Assembly: GCA_014376355.1 (NCBI GenBank)
Contig: JACMRQ010000123.1
Location: 1 to 48,172, forward strand
Direction: 5' to 3'
DNA from: Arcicella sp.
GTDB lineage: Bacteria > Bacteroidota > Bacteroidia > Cytophagales > Spirosomataceae
Length of the DNA stretch: 48,172 bases
This document shows, piece by piece, positions 29,062 through 37,241 of the stretch. A program made the translations under genes and the position numbers. The notes under the pieces were generated by a model, which saw only the letters and a list, made by a program, of their open reading frames with translations, was not told the origin of the DNA and did no database searches. Positions within the stretch are counted from its first letter, which is position 1, and every line of letters starts with the position of its first letter.

Positions 29062-29096
29062 TTTGAGAAATATGCGATAAATGTTGTGTATTTTTG
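29062..29096 (+). promoter_or_regulatory. Candidate promoter of small charged secreted protein gene
   Basis: TATTTTTG at 29089-29096 fits the TAnnTTTG -7 element, and TTTG at 29062-29065 is a possible -33 element with a spacer of 23, slightly long. A start near 29102 would give a leader of about 65 nt before the ATG at 29167. Confidence 0.4.
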
Positions 29097-29166
29097 ATGG
29101 GTCACAATAAACAAAACCGAACCTGGTTGAAATATTTTTAATCAGTTAACTATTTTAAACAATCAA

Positions 29167-29682
29167 ATGAAAAAGACAATCATTGCCTCTGCCGTCTTGT
29201 TATTTACACAAATAGCAATTTTTGCCCAAACACCAGTGGTAACACCACCGTCTGATGCTTCTGCTCAAACGATGAAAGGTAGTAGAGGAAAAGGGAATCA
29301 GCGTGGAAAAGACCAAAGAGAAAAACAGCCAACAATGACAGCTGCAGTCAGAGCTGTTCAGTATTCGAATCAATTAAAATCGGCTCTCACGTTGAATGCC
29401 GACCAGTATCAGAAAGTTTTAGCCGTAAATACTGAATGTATTACTCGTAAAGATGCCATGAAAGGCAGCGGAGATAAAGGTGCTATGAAAACAGGAAAGA
29501 GTGATATTAAGGCTTATCGTTTGGGTGAATATAAAAAGATTTTTACTGCTCAACAACTGACTGCTTATCAAAATATGAACGATGATAAAGGTGAAAAGGA
29601 CGATAACAACGATGAACGTGATGGAAGAAGAAAGGGAAAAGGACATGGCAAAGATGGTGGAGATAGAAAAGAGAATAATTAG
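29167..29682 (+). CDS. Small secreted charged protein of unknown function
   Basis: This 171-residue protein has a clear signal peptide (MKKTIIASAVLLFTQIAIFA). A basic, glycine-rich stretch follows (KGSRGKGNQRGKDQREK), then a short helical core (YSNQLKSALTLNADQYQKVL, YRLGEYKKIFTAQQLTAYQN). The tail alternates acidic and basic residues (DDKGEKDDNNDERDGRRKGK, ending DGGDRKENN). The core pattern of 'L-L-A-Q-Y-x-K-V' followed by 'I-F-T-A-Q-Q-L' resembles small periplasmic helical proteins of the Spy/DUF4890 type, but I cannot assign a family firmly. It is transcribed alone, with a candidate promoter upstream and a strong terminator downstream. It is probably periplasmic. Confidence 0.8.
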   Translation: MKKTIIASAVLLFTQIAIFAQTPVVTPPSDASAQTMKGSRGKGNQRGKDQREKQPTMTAAVRAVQYSNQLKSALTLNADQYQKVLAVNTECITRKDAMKGSGDKGAMKTGKSDIKAYRLGEYKKIFTAQQLTAYQNMNDDKGEKDDNNDERDGRRKGKGHGKDGGDRKENN

Positions 29683-29704
29683 TCATATTATTTTTTAAAG
29701 CAAG

Positions 29705-29744
29705 AGAGGAGATTATCTAAATTGATAGTCTCCTCTTTTGTTTT
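29705..29744 (+). terminator. Rho-independent terminator
   Basis: AGAGGAGATTATC pairs with GATAGTCTCCTCT (13 bp with one G-T pair, 6-nt loop) and is followed by TTTGTTTT. It lies 22 nt after the stop codon of the small secreted protein gene. Confidence 0.85.
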
Positions 29745-29854
29745 AAATTAATTTTACTAAATCAAAATTTCATACAGAATTGCTTTTTAATATTACAGAG
29801 AATTATGCTGTAATGAATTCAAGCACGACTTCTATTAAAAGAAAATTATTTTTA

Positions 29855-30877
29855 TTAATTCACTTTCACAACAATCCGACTCTGATTATATCCTGCCATT
29901 ACGCCCAAACCATTTTTGATATTAGTATAAGTCAAAACGGGTTCGGCAAATGGATTTCCATTCGCCTTTCTGATTTTGTCGATGGCTGTGTTGTAAAAAT
30001 AATAGGCTTTATCAGTATTGGCAATATAGATTTCGTTGTATCGGTCGGTTACGGTCACAAGCACATTATTATTGTTTCCACCACCTGCTTGTGGCCCACC
30101 GCCATTGATTCCTCCAGCACCATTTCCGTTTCCTCCAAAAGAGTTGAAATTATTAAAAGATCTCAAATCAAATGGGAGAGCCACAATTGTTTTATTTTCT
30201 TGACCTTTGTCGGAAATATATTCGTATTTCGTTGTCCAATTCACCCGTATTTTTTTTGCACCAGTCGCATCAATGTAAGTACCTTTTTGATAGAAAAATT
30301 GCCCTACACTATAAAAACTTTCCTCTCCTTCAATGTCTTTAAAACGAACTTCAATGCTTGGGTAAGTTCCCGTTGCTCCACGTCCAATATTACCTGTAAT
30401 GGAAGTTTGTATGGAAGAAATATCTTTTTCGGAAACTACTTTCGTCGGAATTAAACAAGAGCTTTCGACCGACTCAAAACCTGGAGCCGAAATCTTTAAT
30501 GTATAGTTTTTACCAGCAATAATTGGCAAATTTTTAGCCGATAAAAAATACCTTGAACGTGCCGTGAAAATATATTCACCATCAGCATCATAAGCGGAGG
30601 GTAGTTGTAAAGTTTTATACGGAATTGTTACTGATTTTTGACCATCCGAAAGTACTACATTCGCATTTAAGATATTTGGATAACGTTCTGCACCGTCCAA
30701 AACGGTTCCAATTACTGGAGCAGTTTGCGTCACAGAAACCTCTAAAAGTGTATCTTGTGGAGAAATAAAGCACTGAACCACCAAGCGGTCATGGTAGGGA
30801 ATATCAATATCCGTTACCAAACTTTTGCAAGAGGTAAATAGACAAGTTATGATTAAAATGATGCTAATATTTTTCAT
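29855..30877 (-). CDS. DUF4249 lipoprotein
   Basis: This 340-residue lipoprotein (signal IILIITCLFTSC) has the DUF4249 beginning TDIDIPYHDRLVVQCFISPQ, in which a beta-sandwich follows the lipid anchor. Later family elements include GKNYTLKISAPGFESVESSC and YFYNTAIDKIRKANGNPFAE. An unusual glycine/asparagine-rich loop (GGNGNGAGGINGGGPQ, then NNNN) interrupts the middle. DUF4249 genes in Bacteroidota regularly follow a TonB-dependent receptor gene, as here (94-nt gap). The protein is probably an outer membrane accessory of that receptor, by analogy with SusD. Its substrate is unknown. Confidence 0.88.
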   Translation of the reverse strand: MKNISIILIITCLFTSCKSLVTDIDIPYHDRLVVQCFISPQDTLLEVSVTQTAPVIGTVLDGAERYPNILNANVVLSDGQKSVTIPYKTLQLPSAYDADGEYIFTARSRYFLSAKNLPIIAGKNYTLKISAPGFESVESSCLIPTKVVSEKDISSIQTSITGNIGRGATGTYPSIEVRFKDIEGEESFYSVGQFFYQKGTYIDATGAKKIRVNWTTKYEYISDKGQENKTIVALPFDLRSFNNFNSFGGNGNGAGGINGGGPQAGGGNNNNVLVTVTDRYNEIYIANTDKAYYFYNTAIDKIRKANGNPFAEPVLTYTNIKNGLGVMAGYNQSRIVVKVN

Positions 30878-30900
30878 TGTTCTATGAAATAATGAAGACG

Positions 30901-30958
30901 GTGGGGACGAATAGCATTCGTAATTTGTCGAATATGGACGAATCCTACTCGTTCCTGC
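30901..30958. repeat. REP/BIME-like double hairpin, copy B
   Basis: The left half is GTGGGGACGAATAGCATTCG. The right half on the other strand is GCAGGAACGAGTAGGATTCG followed by TCC. This is the most degenerate of the three copies, with both GTAG feet mutated. It lies in the gap between the TonB receptor gene and the DUF4249 gene. Confidence 0.6.
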
Positions 30959-30971
30959 CGTTTTCCCTTTT

Positions 30972-33389
30972 TTAAAATTTAAAACTATAAGAAACCGATG
31001 GCAAAAACGTAAAGATTGAATATTGTGCCAATGTTTTCGTTGTTATACCCGAAGTTGCGTCGTATTGACTCTTGAAATCATAAAAATACGGATTCCTACG
31101 ATTATAAAGGTTATAAATACTGAACTCCCACGTGCGTTCATGTCTTTTCATTTGCTTATGAAACTGAACGCCAACGTCCATACGATGATATGGAGCCGCC
31201 CTAAAAGCATTTCTTTCACCATAATCGGGTAATTCTCTAAACTCACCACGATAATTAATTGCGGCAACTCCTGCTTGGTCAACTCCAGCAATTTTATAAC
31301 CCGAACGATAAGTTGCATCGGGTAAAGTAATAGCATTTCCCGTACCATACACCCACGTAGCCGAGAGCGTAATTTGTGGCTTTAGATGATAAATTGCCAC
31401 GATTGAAGCATCGTGTCGGCGATCATATTTGGCATAAAATTTCTTTCCAAAATTCAATTCGTCAAATTGGTGTTCAGTCGATGAAAGCGTGTAACCAATC
31501 CAACCTGTCAGTTTTCCAGATTTTTTCTGAATCAATAATTCAATTCCTTTTGACCAACCCTGTCCAGCCGTAATTTTATCCTCAAAAGGCACAACATTTA
31601 CCTGACTTCTCGCTAAAGACTGAGGTCCATCCACTGAAAGGGTAGCAAATGTACTGCCCTCTTTGTAAGAAATAATATTATCCATTTTTTTGTAATATCC
31701 TTCTAATGTAATCGCTAAACCCTTGTCGGTCAAATCTTTGGCAATTCCAAACGCAATTTGTTGCGAGCGTTGAGGTTTTACCGTACCCGTTGAAGGAACC
31801 CACAAATCTGTTGGCAGACCTGCTCCAGAATTTGAAAGTAAGTGGATATATTGGTTCATTGTGGCGAAAGAAGCTTTGATTGCAAAGTCTTTTGGCAGCG
31901 TCCAAGCAATAGAAATTCTGGGTTCTGGGTTGCTATAATTTGCCGTTTTTGATACAAAAGAAGAATAGCGTAAACCCAAATTTATCCGAAGATTTGACAC
32001 AGGTTTGTAAGTATCTTCCACGTATATACCCGATTCAGTGGCATCAATAATGGTGGTGGATTCACGCAAAGTATCCGCTGCACTGTCCGTAACAACCAAG
32101 GCAGACGGAATAAAACGGTGGGCGGTAACTTGTCCGCCGAATTTGATACTATGATGCGAATTTGGAAAGAAATCAAAATCAATTTTTGCTCCATAATCAC
32201 GGATACTGCTACTATAACTCAACGTATAATAGGCAGAGTTAGTGGAAATTGTAGGAGATTTATTGTCAATATTTGTTTCAAATTGATAAGAACTATGAAT
32301 CAAAGAAACGTTTGAAAAGAGCTTTTTATTAAAAATATGGTTCCAACGGAAAGTACCCGTGGCATTTCCCCAATTTAAACCTGCATTAACGGTTCGGTTG
32401 CCTTGCACATCGGCAACGGCTCCTTTGTCTCGTCCAAAATATCCCGAAAGGAATAGACGGTCTTTATTTCCAAAATCATAATTGACTTTGGCGTTCAAAT
32501 CATAAAAATAATAGAAACTTCCTGCATTTTGGGCGGGAATAAAAAGACCCGCAGGAATATCGGCATAAGTCCTTCTACCTGAAATTAGGAAAGATGATTT
32601 ATGATTTTTGGTGATTGGAGCTTGCACAACAATTCTACTGGAAATCAATCCAATACCACCTTCTACTTGTAATTTTTCTTTGTTTCCATCTTTCATTTGC
32701 ATTTCGATAACTGAAGATAATCGTCCGCCGTATCGAGCAGGAAAACCGCCTTTGGTCAATTCAACACTTTTAAGAGCATCGCCATTGAAAACCGAAAAGA
32801 AACCGAATAAATGGTAGGCATTATAAACGGGAGCATCGTCCAAAATTAAGAGATTTTGGTCGGCTCCACCTCCACGAACATAAATCCCAACGTTGCCTTC
32901 TGAACCTTTTTGTACTCCTGGCATCAGTTGTAAAACCTTCAAAACGTCCTTCTCGCCCATAAAAGCGGGAATCTCCTTGATTTGTTGTACAGGAATCGAA
33001 ATCTGACTCATCTGTACATTTTCAGAAACTTTTTGCTGTTCAGGAGAATCACCAAAAACCTTTACTTCATCCAACTGACGAGTTTCGGGTGATAATTCAA
33101 TGTTTTGTTTAGGGTTATTCACCGTGAATTTTTTGATAGTTTGCTTGTAACCCACAAAACTAAAAACTACCATAACATCTGTATTTTGGGGTATTGTTAG
33201 TGAGTAAAAGCCATAATTATTGGTTTGAGTGCCAATTTTTTGACCTTGCACATACACACTGACGCCTGGGAGCAATTCGCCACTACCACTTTCTTTTACC
33301 GTGCCACTGATGGTAATCTTTGTGTTTTGAGCAAACGCATTTTCATATTGATATAACAGAAAAGATAGTAATAGTAACAGTTTTTTCAT
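30972..33389 (-). CDS. TonB-dependent receptor with carboxypeptidase-like N-terminal domain
   Basis: I choose the start at 33389 (MKKLLLLLSFLLYQYENAFA), which gives a signal peptide and 805 residues. The track ORF adds 32 residues with no signal character. A carboxypeptidase-regulatory-like domain (ISGTVKESGSGELLPGVSVY) precedes the TonB plug (LKVLQLMPGVQKGSEGNVGI, VRGGGADQNLLILDDAPVYN, GGFPARYGGRLSSVIEM). The barrel ends in the aromatic VSYSFKF, as expected for BAM-assembled proteins. It lacks the SusC signature and is shorter than SusC, so it belongs to the general receptor group that pairs with DUF4249 lipoproteins. It probably imports a small molecule, peptide or metal complex. The substrate is not evident. 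Confidence 0.93.
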   Translation of the reverse strand: MKKLLLLLSFLLYQYENAFAQNTKITISGTVKESGSGELLPGVSVYVQGQKIGTQTNNYGFYSLTIPQNTDVMVVFSFVGYKQTIKKFTVNNPKQNIELSPETRQLDEVKVFGDSPEQQKVSENVQMSQISIPVQQIKEIPAFMGEKDVLKVLQLMPGVQKGSEGNVGIYVRGGGADQNLLILDDAPVYNAYHLFGFFSVFNGDALKSVELTKGGFPARYGGRLSSVIEMQMKDGNKEKLQVEGGIGLISSRIVVQAPITKNHKSSFLISGRRTYADIPAGLFIPAQNAGSFYYFYDLNAKVNYDFGNKDRLFLSGYFGRDKGAVADVQGNRTVNAGLNWGNATGTFRWNHIFNKKLFSNVSLIHSSYQFETNIDNKSPTISTNSAYYTLSYSSSIRDYGAKIDFDFFPNSHHSIKFGGQVTAHRFIPSALVVTDSAADTLRESTTIIDATESGIYVEDTYKPVSNLRINLGLRYSSFVSKTANYSNPEPRISIAWTLPKDFAIKASFATMNQYIHLLSNSGAGLPTDLWVPSTGTVKPQRSQQIAFGIAKDLTDKGLAITLEGYYKKMDNIISYKEGSTFATLSVDGPQSLARSQVNVVPFEDKITAGQGWSKGIELLIQKKSGKLTGWIGYTLSSTEHQFDELNFGKKFYAKYDRRHDASIVAIYHLKPQITLSATWVYGTGNAITLPDATYRSGYKIAGVDQAGVAAINYRGEFRELPDYGERNAFRAAPYHRMDVGVQFHKQMKRHERTWEFSIYNLYNRRNPYFYDFKSQYDATSGITTKTLAQYSIFTFLPSVSYSFKF

Positions 33390-33807
33390 TAGGGTTGATT
33401 TTTGGAAAAATGTATCATTAAGCAAGTACGTAAAAAATGGTGGTTTTATTGGTTTTGAGGATATTTCGAAAAGTAATAAAGCCATTAGATGTACCTGTAT
33501 TGAATAAACAAAAAAATCGTAAAATTAAAACTTTTATCTTCAAATGCTTGATTAGTGTTCACAGAAAGTTCAATTATTACCCGATAAATGGGCATTTTTT
33601 TATTTATCTTAGCAATACATTGAGCGACAAACAAATTACAGACTTTAAATAATGTAAATAATGAATAGATAATAATTTTAACTATCAAAAAACGTTTCAA
33701 CCTTGAATACAAACTACTTATCAGAATTGTCACATTATATTTATAAATTTGTAACGATGGATACACATTATTAATCAACATTTAAAATTTCCTTACCTAA
33801 ATATAGT
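33390..33807. other. Divergent intergenic region, receptor gene and PBP1A gene
   Basis: These 418 nt are AT-rich. The track ORFs in it (33485-33781 minus, 33437-33652 plus) have no recognisable family and poor composition, so I do not call them. TAAATTTG at 33744-33751 fits a plus-strand -7 element for the PBP1A gene, but the only nearby TTG (33727-33729) is too close. No hairpin terminator or repeat stands out. Confidence 0.5.
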
Positions 33808-36150
33808 ATGATTAAAATACAAAAAGGTCAGTATCAATTACTTATTGCAAGAATATGGAAATGGTCAAGTATTGGGCTTGGAGCATTTCTATTGTATATT
33901 TTGGCGGTACAATACAACTTATTTTGGCTTTTTGGGGGTATGCCAAGCCTACAAGAATTAGAAAATCCTAAAAGTCAGGTGGCTTCGGTTTTATATTCGG
34001 AAGACGGTGAAGAATTAGGAAAATATTTTCGTGAAAATCGCTCCCCTGTTGAATATGAAGAACTTTCTCCTAATCTCATTAAAGCCCTTCTTGCTACGGA
34101 AGACGCTCGTTTTACCCAACACTCAGGCGTAGATTTACGCTCAACTTTTCGGGTAATTACCCATTTAGGTAGTGCTGGTGGTGGCAGTACCTTGTCACAA
34201 CAATTAGCCAAAAATCTATTCGATACTCGACATAGTGTTGAAGACCCCGAAGAAGGAGAAAGTTACAAAGGAATATTAGCCAAAATTCCTGTAATTAGAA
34301 CTTTAATTGCCAAAACGAAAGAATGGATTTTGGCAATTCGTTTGGAGAGTCGTTATACCAAACAAGAGATTTTAAAGATGTATTTAAACGAAGTAGAATT
34401 TGGTAATAATGCCTACGGAATCCGAGTGGCGTGCAAAACCTATTTCGGAAAAGACATCAATAATGTAAGCGAAAAAGAAGCTGCAACCCTTATTGGAATG
34501 TTGCAAAATCCGTCCTTATATGACCCACGTCGTCATCCAGAACGGTGTATGGTACGCAGAAACGTGGTTTTGAGTCAGATGTATCACTACGGATATATTT
34601 CGCAGGAAGAATCAATTGATCTACAAGGAAAAACGCTGGGCTTAAATTTTAAGGTTGAAAATCAGAATACAGGCGAAGCACCGTATTTGCGTGAGTCTCT
34701 TAAAAAACAATTGCAAAATATCATTGCGGATATTAATTCAACCCGTGATGATGCTGATAAATTGAATCTTTTCACGAGTGGTTTGAGAATTTATACGAGT
34801 ATAGATTCGAGAATGCAAGAATATGCTCAAATATCGTTGGATAATCACATGAGAGACCAACAAAAGAAATTTTATGCTCACTGGAAAGGTCGTAATCCTT
34901 GGGTGGACGAGAATATGCATGAAATCAAGGGTTTTTTGAAAGATGCGATGAAACGCACGCAACGTTATAAATCTTTAATAGTAGAATTGAATGGAGACGA
35001 AGAGGCAGTTTGGAAAATATTGAAAACGCCCGTAAAAATGACCATTTTTTCGTATCAAGGAGATAAAGATACAACGCTATCTCCTTTAGATTCAATGAAT
35101 TACTACAAAAGAATTCTGAATTGTGGTTTTATGGCGATGAATCCAAACGATGGTCATGTGAAGGCTTGGATTGGAGGAATTAACTTCAAATTCTTTAAAT
35201 TTGACCACGTGCGTCAATCGAAACGTCAACCTGGATCAACCTTCAAGCCTTTTGTATATGGAGCAGCTCTTGAAAATGGGATAGCCGATTTATGTGATTA
35301 TGTGGTGGACGAACCCGTAACTTTTGGACAAGAAGATGGCTTGGTCGGTAAATCATGGACACCCCAAAACTCCGAAGGACGTTATTCTTATGCCAGTATG
35401 AGTCTTCGCCATGCCATGGGACTTTCGATAAACTCTATTTCCGCAAAATTAATGAAACAATTAAAGCCCCATGCAGTGGCTGAATTTGCAAATCGAATGG
35501 GAATTCAAAGCACTCTAAATGAAGTTCCATCTTTATGTTTAGGAGCAAGTGAAGTGTCTGTATATGAGCAGGTTGCAGCATATTGCACGTTTATGAATGA
35601 AGGTGAACGAATCGACCCAATTTTGATTTTAAAAATTGAAGATAAGAACGGAAATGAATTAAAACGTTTTGAAACAACTTCTAAAAAAGTTATTAGTTCC
35701 GAAACGGCTTATAAAATGACATATATGTTGAAAGGACCTATTCAAGAATCAGGTGGAACAGCTCAGGGTTTGAATAAATACAACTGTACAAAAGGGAACG
35801 ACATCGGAGCAAAAACGGGTACAACTTCAAACTATTCAGACGGTTGGTTTATGGGTGTAACGCAGAGTTTAGTGGCGGGTATATGGGTAGGAGGGGACGA
35901 TCGAAGTATTCACTATCGTAGTCTTGCTCTCGGACAAGGGTCAAAAATGGCAATGCCTGCCTACGGAAAATTCATGGATATGGTTTATGCCGATAAATCT
36001 TTAGCCATTGCAGGATTCAAAAAACAACCATTCAAAAAGCCGAATGGGGCAGATTTGGGTTGTAATAGCACTCGCATCGAAACTGATTCAACGGGAATTC
36101 AACAGCAAGCAACCAAACCGAAAGAAGATGAGGACGGGTTTTTGAAATAA
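33808..36150 (+). CDS. mrcA: Penicillin-binding protein 1A, bifunctional glycosyltransferase/transpeptidase
   Basis: This 780-residue class A PBP has one N-terminal membrane helix (about residues 18-36, WSSIGLGAFLLYILAV). The GT51 glycosyltransferase has catalytic E98 in ATEDARFTQHSGVD, plus GGGSTLSQQLAKNLF and LEMYLNEVEFG-like LKMYLNEVEFGNNAYGI. The transpeptidase has STFK at 477-480 (RQPGSTFKPFVYGAAL), the second motif SIN (MGLSINSIS) and KTGTTSNYSDGWF. It polymerises and crosslinks peptidoglycan in the periplasm. A GntR-type regulator gene starts only 6 nt after its stop, so the two are likely co-transcribed although a functional link is not obvious. Confidence 0.96.
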   Translation: MIKIQKGQYQLLIARIWKWSSIGLGAFLLYILAVQYNLFWLFGGMPSLQELENPKSQVASVLYSEDGEELGKYFRENRSPVEYEELSPNLIKALLATEDARFTQHSGVDLRSTFRVITHLGSAGGGSTLSQQLAKNLFDTRHSVEDPEEGESYKGILAKIPVIRTLIAKTKEWILAIRLESRYTKQEILKMYLNEVEFGNNAYGIRVACKTYFGKDINNVSEKEAATLIGMLQNPSLYDPRRHPERCMVRRNVVLSQMYHYGYISQEESIDLQGKTLGLNFKVENQNTGEAPYLRESLKKQLQNIIADINSTRDDADKLNLFTSGLRIYTSIDSRMQEYAQISLDNHMRDQQKKFYAHWKGRNPWVDENMHEIKGFLKDAMKRTQRYKSLIVELNGDEEAVWKILKTPVKMTIFSYQGDKDTTLSPLDSMNYYKRILNCGFMAMNPNDGHVKAWIGGINFKFFKFDHVRQSKRQPGSTFKPFVYGAALENGIADLCDYVVDEPVTFGQEDGLVGKSWTPQNSEGRYSYASMSLRHAMGLSINSISAKLMKQLKPHAVAEFANRMGIQSTLNEVPSLCLGASEVSVYEQVAAYCTFMNEGERIDPILILKIEDKNGNELKRFETTSKKVISSETAYKMTYMLKGPIQESGGTAQGLNKYNCTKGNDIGAKTGTTSNYSDGWFMGVTQSLVAGIWVGGDDRSIHYRSLALGQGSKMAMPAYGKFMDMVYADKSLAIAGFKKQPFKKPNGADLGCNSTRIETDSTGIQQQATKPKEDEDGFLK

Positions 36151-36156
36151 GAGAAA

Positions 36157-37173
36157 ATGAAGAAATCACTAAACATAAAACCTAATGCTCAAACGCCTAA
36201 ATATCAACAGATTGTAGATGAAATTATTGAACGAATTCAACAAGGAATTCTGAAAAGAGGCGACCAATTGCCGACAATAAATGAAATTACAAACACGTTG
36301 GGTCTTGCACGAATGACTGTCATTCGTGCTTATGAGGAGCTGCGTGAACGGGGAATTATTGCTCCTCAACATGGGAAAGGATATTTTATTACTTCTACCG
36401 ACATACAGGCAACAATGCATATTTTTGTGTTATTTGATGCCATGAATTCATACAAAGAAATTCTTTTTCAAGCCCTCAAAGAATCATTAGGAGATAAAGT
36501 TTCGATTCATCTGTTCTTTCATTATCATGATATTACGGTCTTTGAAAATGTGATTGTCAATAATATTGGCAACTATAATTTCTATATTATTATGCCCCAT
36601 TTCAACGAAGATATTTCTGAAATTGTAAGGCAAATTCCCAGAGATAAATTATTGATTTTGGATATTGATGTAGAGAAATTGGATGATACTTACGCAGTAC
36701 TTTACCAAGATTTTGAGGAGAATTTTTATCAAGGATTGTTTCAAGCGCTTTCAATGATTCGGAAGTATAAAAGTCTATCTTTATTCTTGAGTAAAAATCA
36801 ATTCCAGTACACACCAAAAGGGGTTTTAAATGGATTTAAGCGATTTTGTGAAGATTATACTATTAAAAATAAAGTAGTAAACGACCTCGAATTTGACCAC
36901 CTTGACGAAGGGCATGCTTATATTTTATTTTTAGAAAATGACTTAATTCGTTTTGTGAATTACGCCAACAGGAAGGGCTTAAAATTGGGGAAAAATATTG
37001 GACTTTTATCTTATGATGATACGCCCATCAAAGAGATTTTGGATGATGGTGGCATTACAACCATTTCAAATGATTTCGTCCAAATGGGCAAGTTAGCTGG
37101 AAGAATGGTGCATAATCGACAAAAAGGGAAAATTGCCAGTGAATGTAGGTTAATTGTAAGAGGGTCACTTTAA
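36157..37173 (+). CDS. GntR-family regulator with LacI/periplasmic-binding-type sensor domain
   Basis: This 338-residue regulator has an N-terminal winged helix of the GntR family (YQQIVDEIIERIQQGILKRG, EITNTLGLARMTVIRAYEEL, GIIAPQHGKGYFI; residues about 15-82). The rest, residues 90-338, looks like a LacI/type 1 periplasmic-binding fold. Examples are MHIFVLFDAMNSYKEILFQA at its start and NIGLLSYDDTPIKEILDDGG plus VQMGKLAGRMV near the end. The same architecture is known in the Bacillus arabinose repressor AraR. It is convergent with xylA, so it may be a pentose-responsive repressor. The operator-like direct repeat in the xylA promoter is its best candidate target. The ligand is inferred only from position. 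Confidence 0.87.
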   Translation: MKKSLNIKPNAQTPKYQQIVDEIIERIQQGILKRGDQLPTINEITNTLGLARMTVIRAYEELRERGIIAPQHGKGYFITSTDIQATMHIFVLFDAMNSYKEILFQALKESLGDKVSIHLFFHYHDITVFENVIVNNIGNYNFYIIMPHFNEDISEIVRQIPRDKLLILDIDVEKLDDTYAVLYQDFEENFYQGLFQALSMIRKYKSLSLFLSKNQFQYTPKGVLNGFKRFCEDYTIKNKVVNDLEFDHLDEGHAYILFLENDLIRFVNYANRKGLKLGKNIGLLSYDDTPIKEILDDGGITTISNDFVQMGKLAGRMVHNRQKGKIASECRLIVRGSL

Positions 37174-37184
37174 TAAGTTGGTAT

Positions 37185-37235
37185 ATTGCTAACGTATTGA
37201 GGTAATTTGTCTGATTGCTTCAATACGTTAGCAAT
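37185..37235. terminator. Perfect 16-bp inverted repeat between convergent genes
   Basis: ATTGCTAACGTATTGA (37185-37200) is repeated exactly inverted as TCAATACGTTAGCAAT (37220-37235) around a 19-nt spacer. It fills most of the 68-nt gap between the GntR gene stop and the xylA stop. A long perfect stem in a convergent gap suggests a bidirectional terminator. There is no T-run on either side, so it may instead protect mRNA 3' ends or be a protein-binding site. Confidence 0.6.
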
Positions 37236-37241
37236 GACATA

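Noticed and set aside
29780-30454. 224-residue plus-strand ORF
   Set aside because: It is antisense to the DUF4249 gene and composed of the low-complexity reverse of that gene.
30879-30886. TGTTCTAT next to the DUF4249 start as another GntR operator
   Set aside because: It is a single unpaired 8-mer without the second phased copy seen at xylA, so chance is the better explanation.
33390-33485. 32-residue extension of the TonB receptor ORF
   Set aside because: The start at 33389 gives a clean signal peptide; the extension has none.
33485-33781. 98-residue minus-strand ORF in the gap before the PBP1A gene
   Set aside because: It is AT-driven, without a recognisable domain, signal or neighbour logic.
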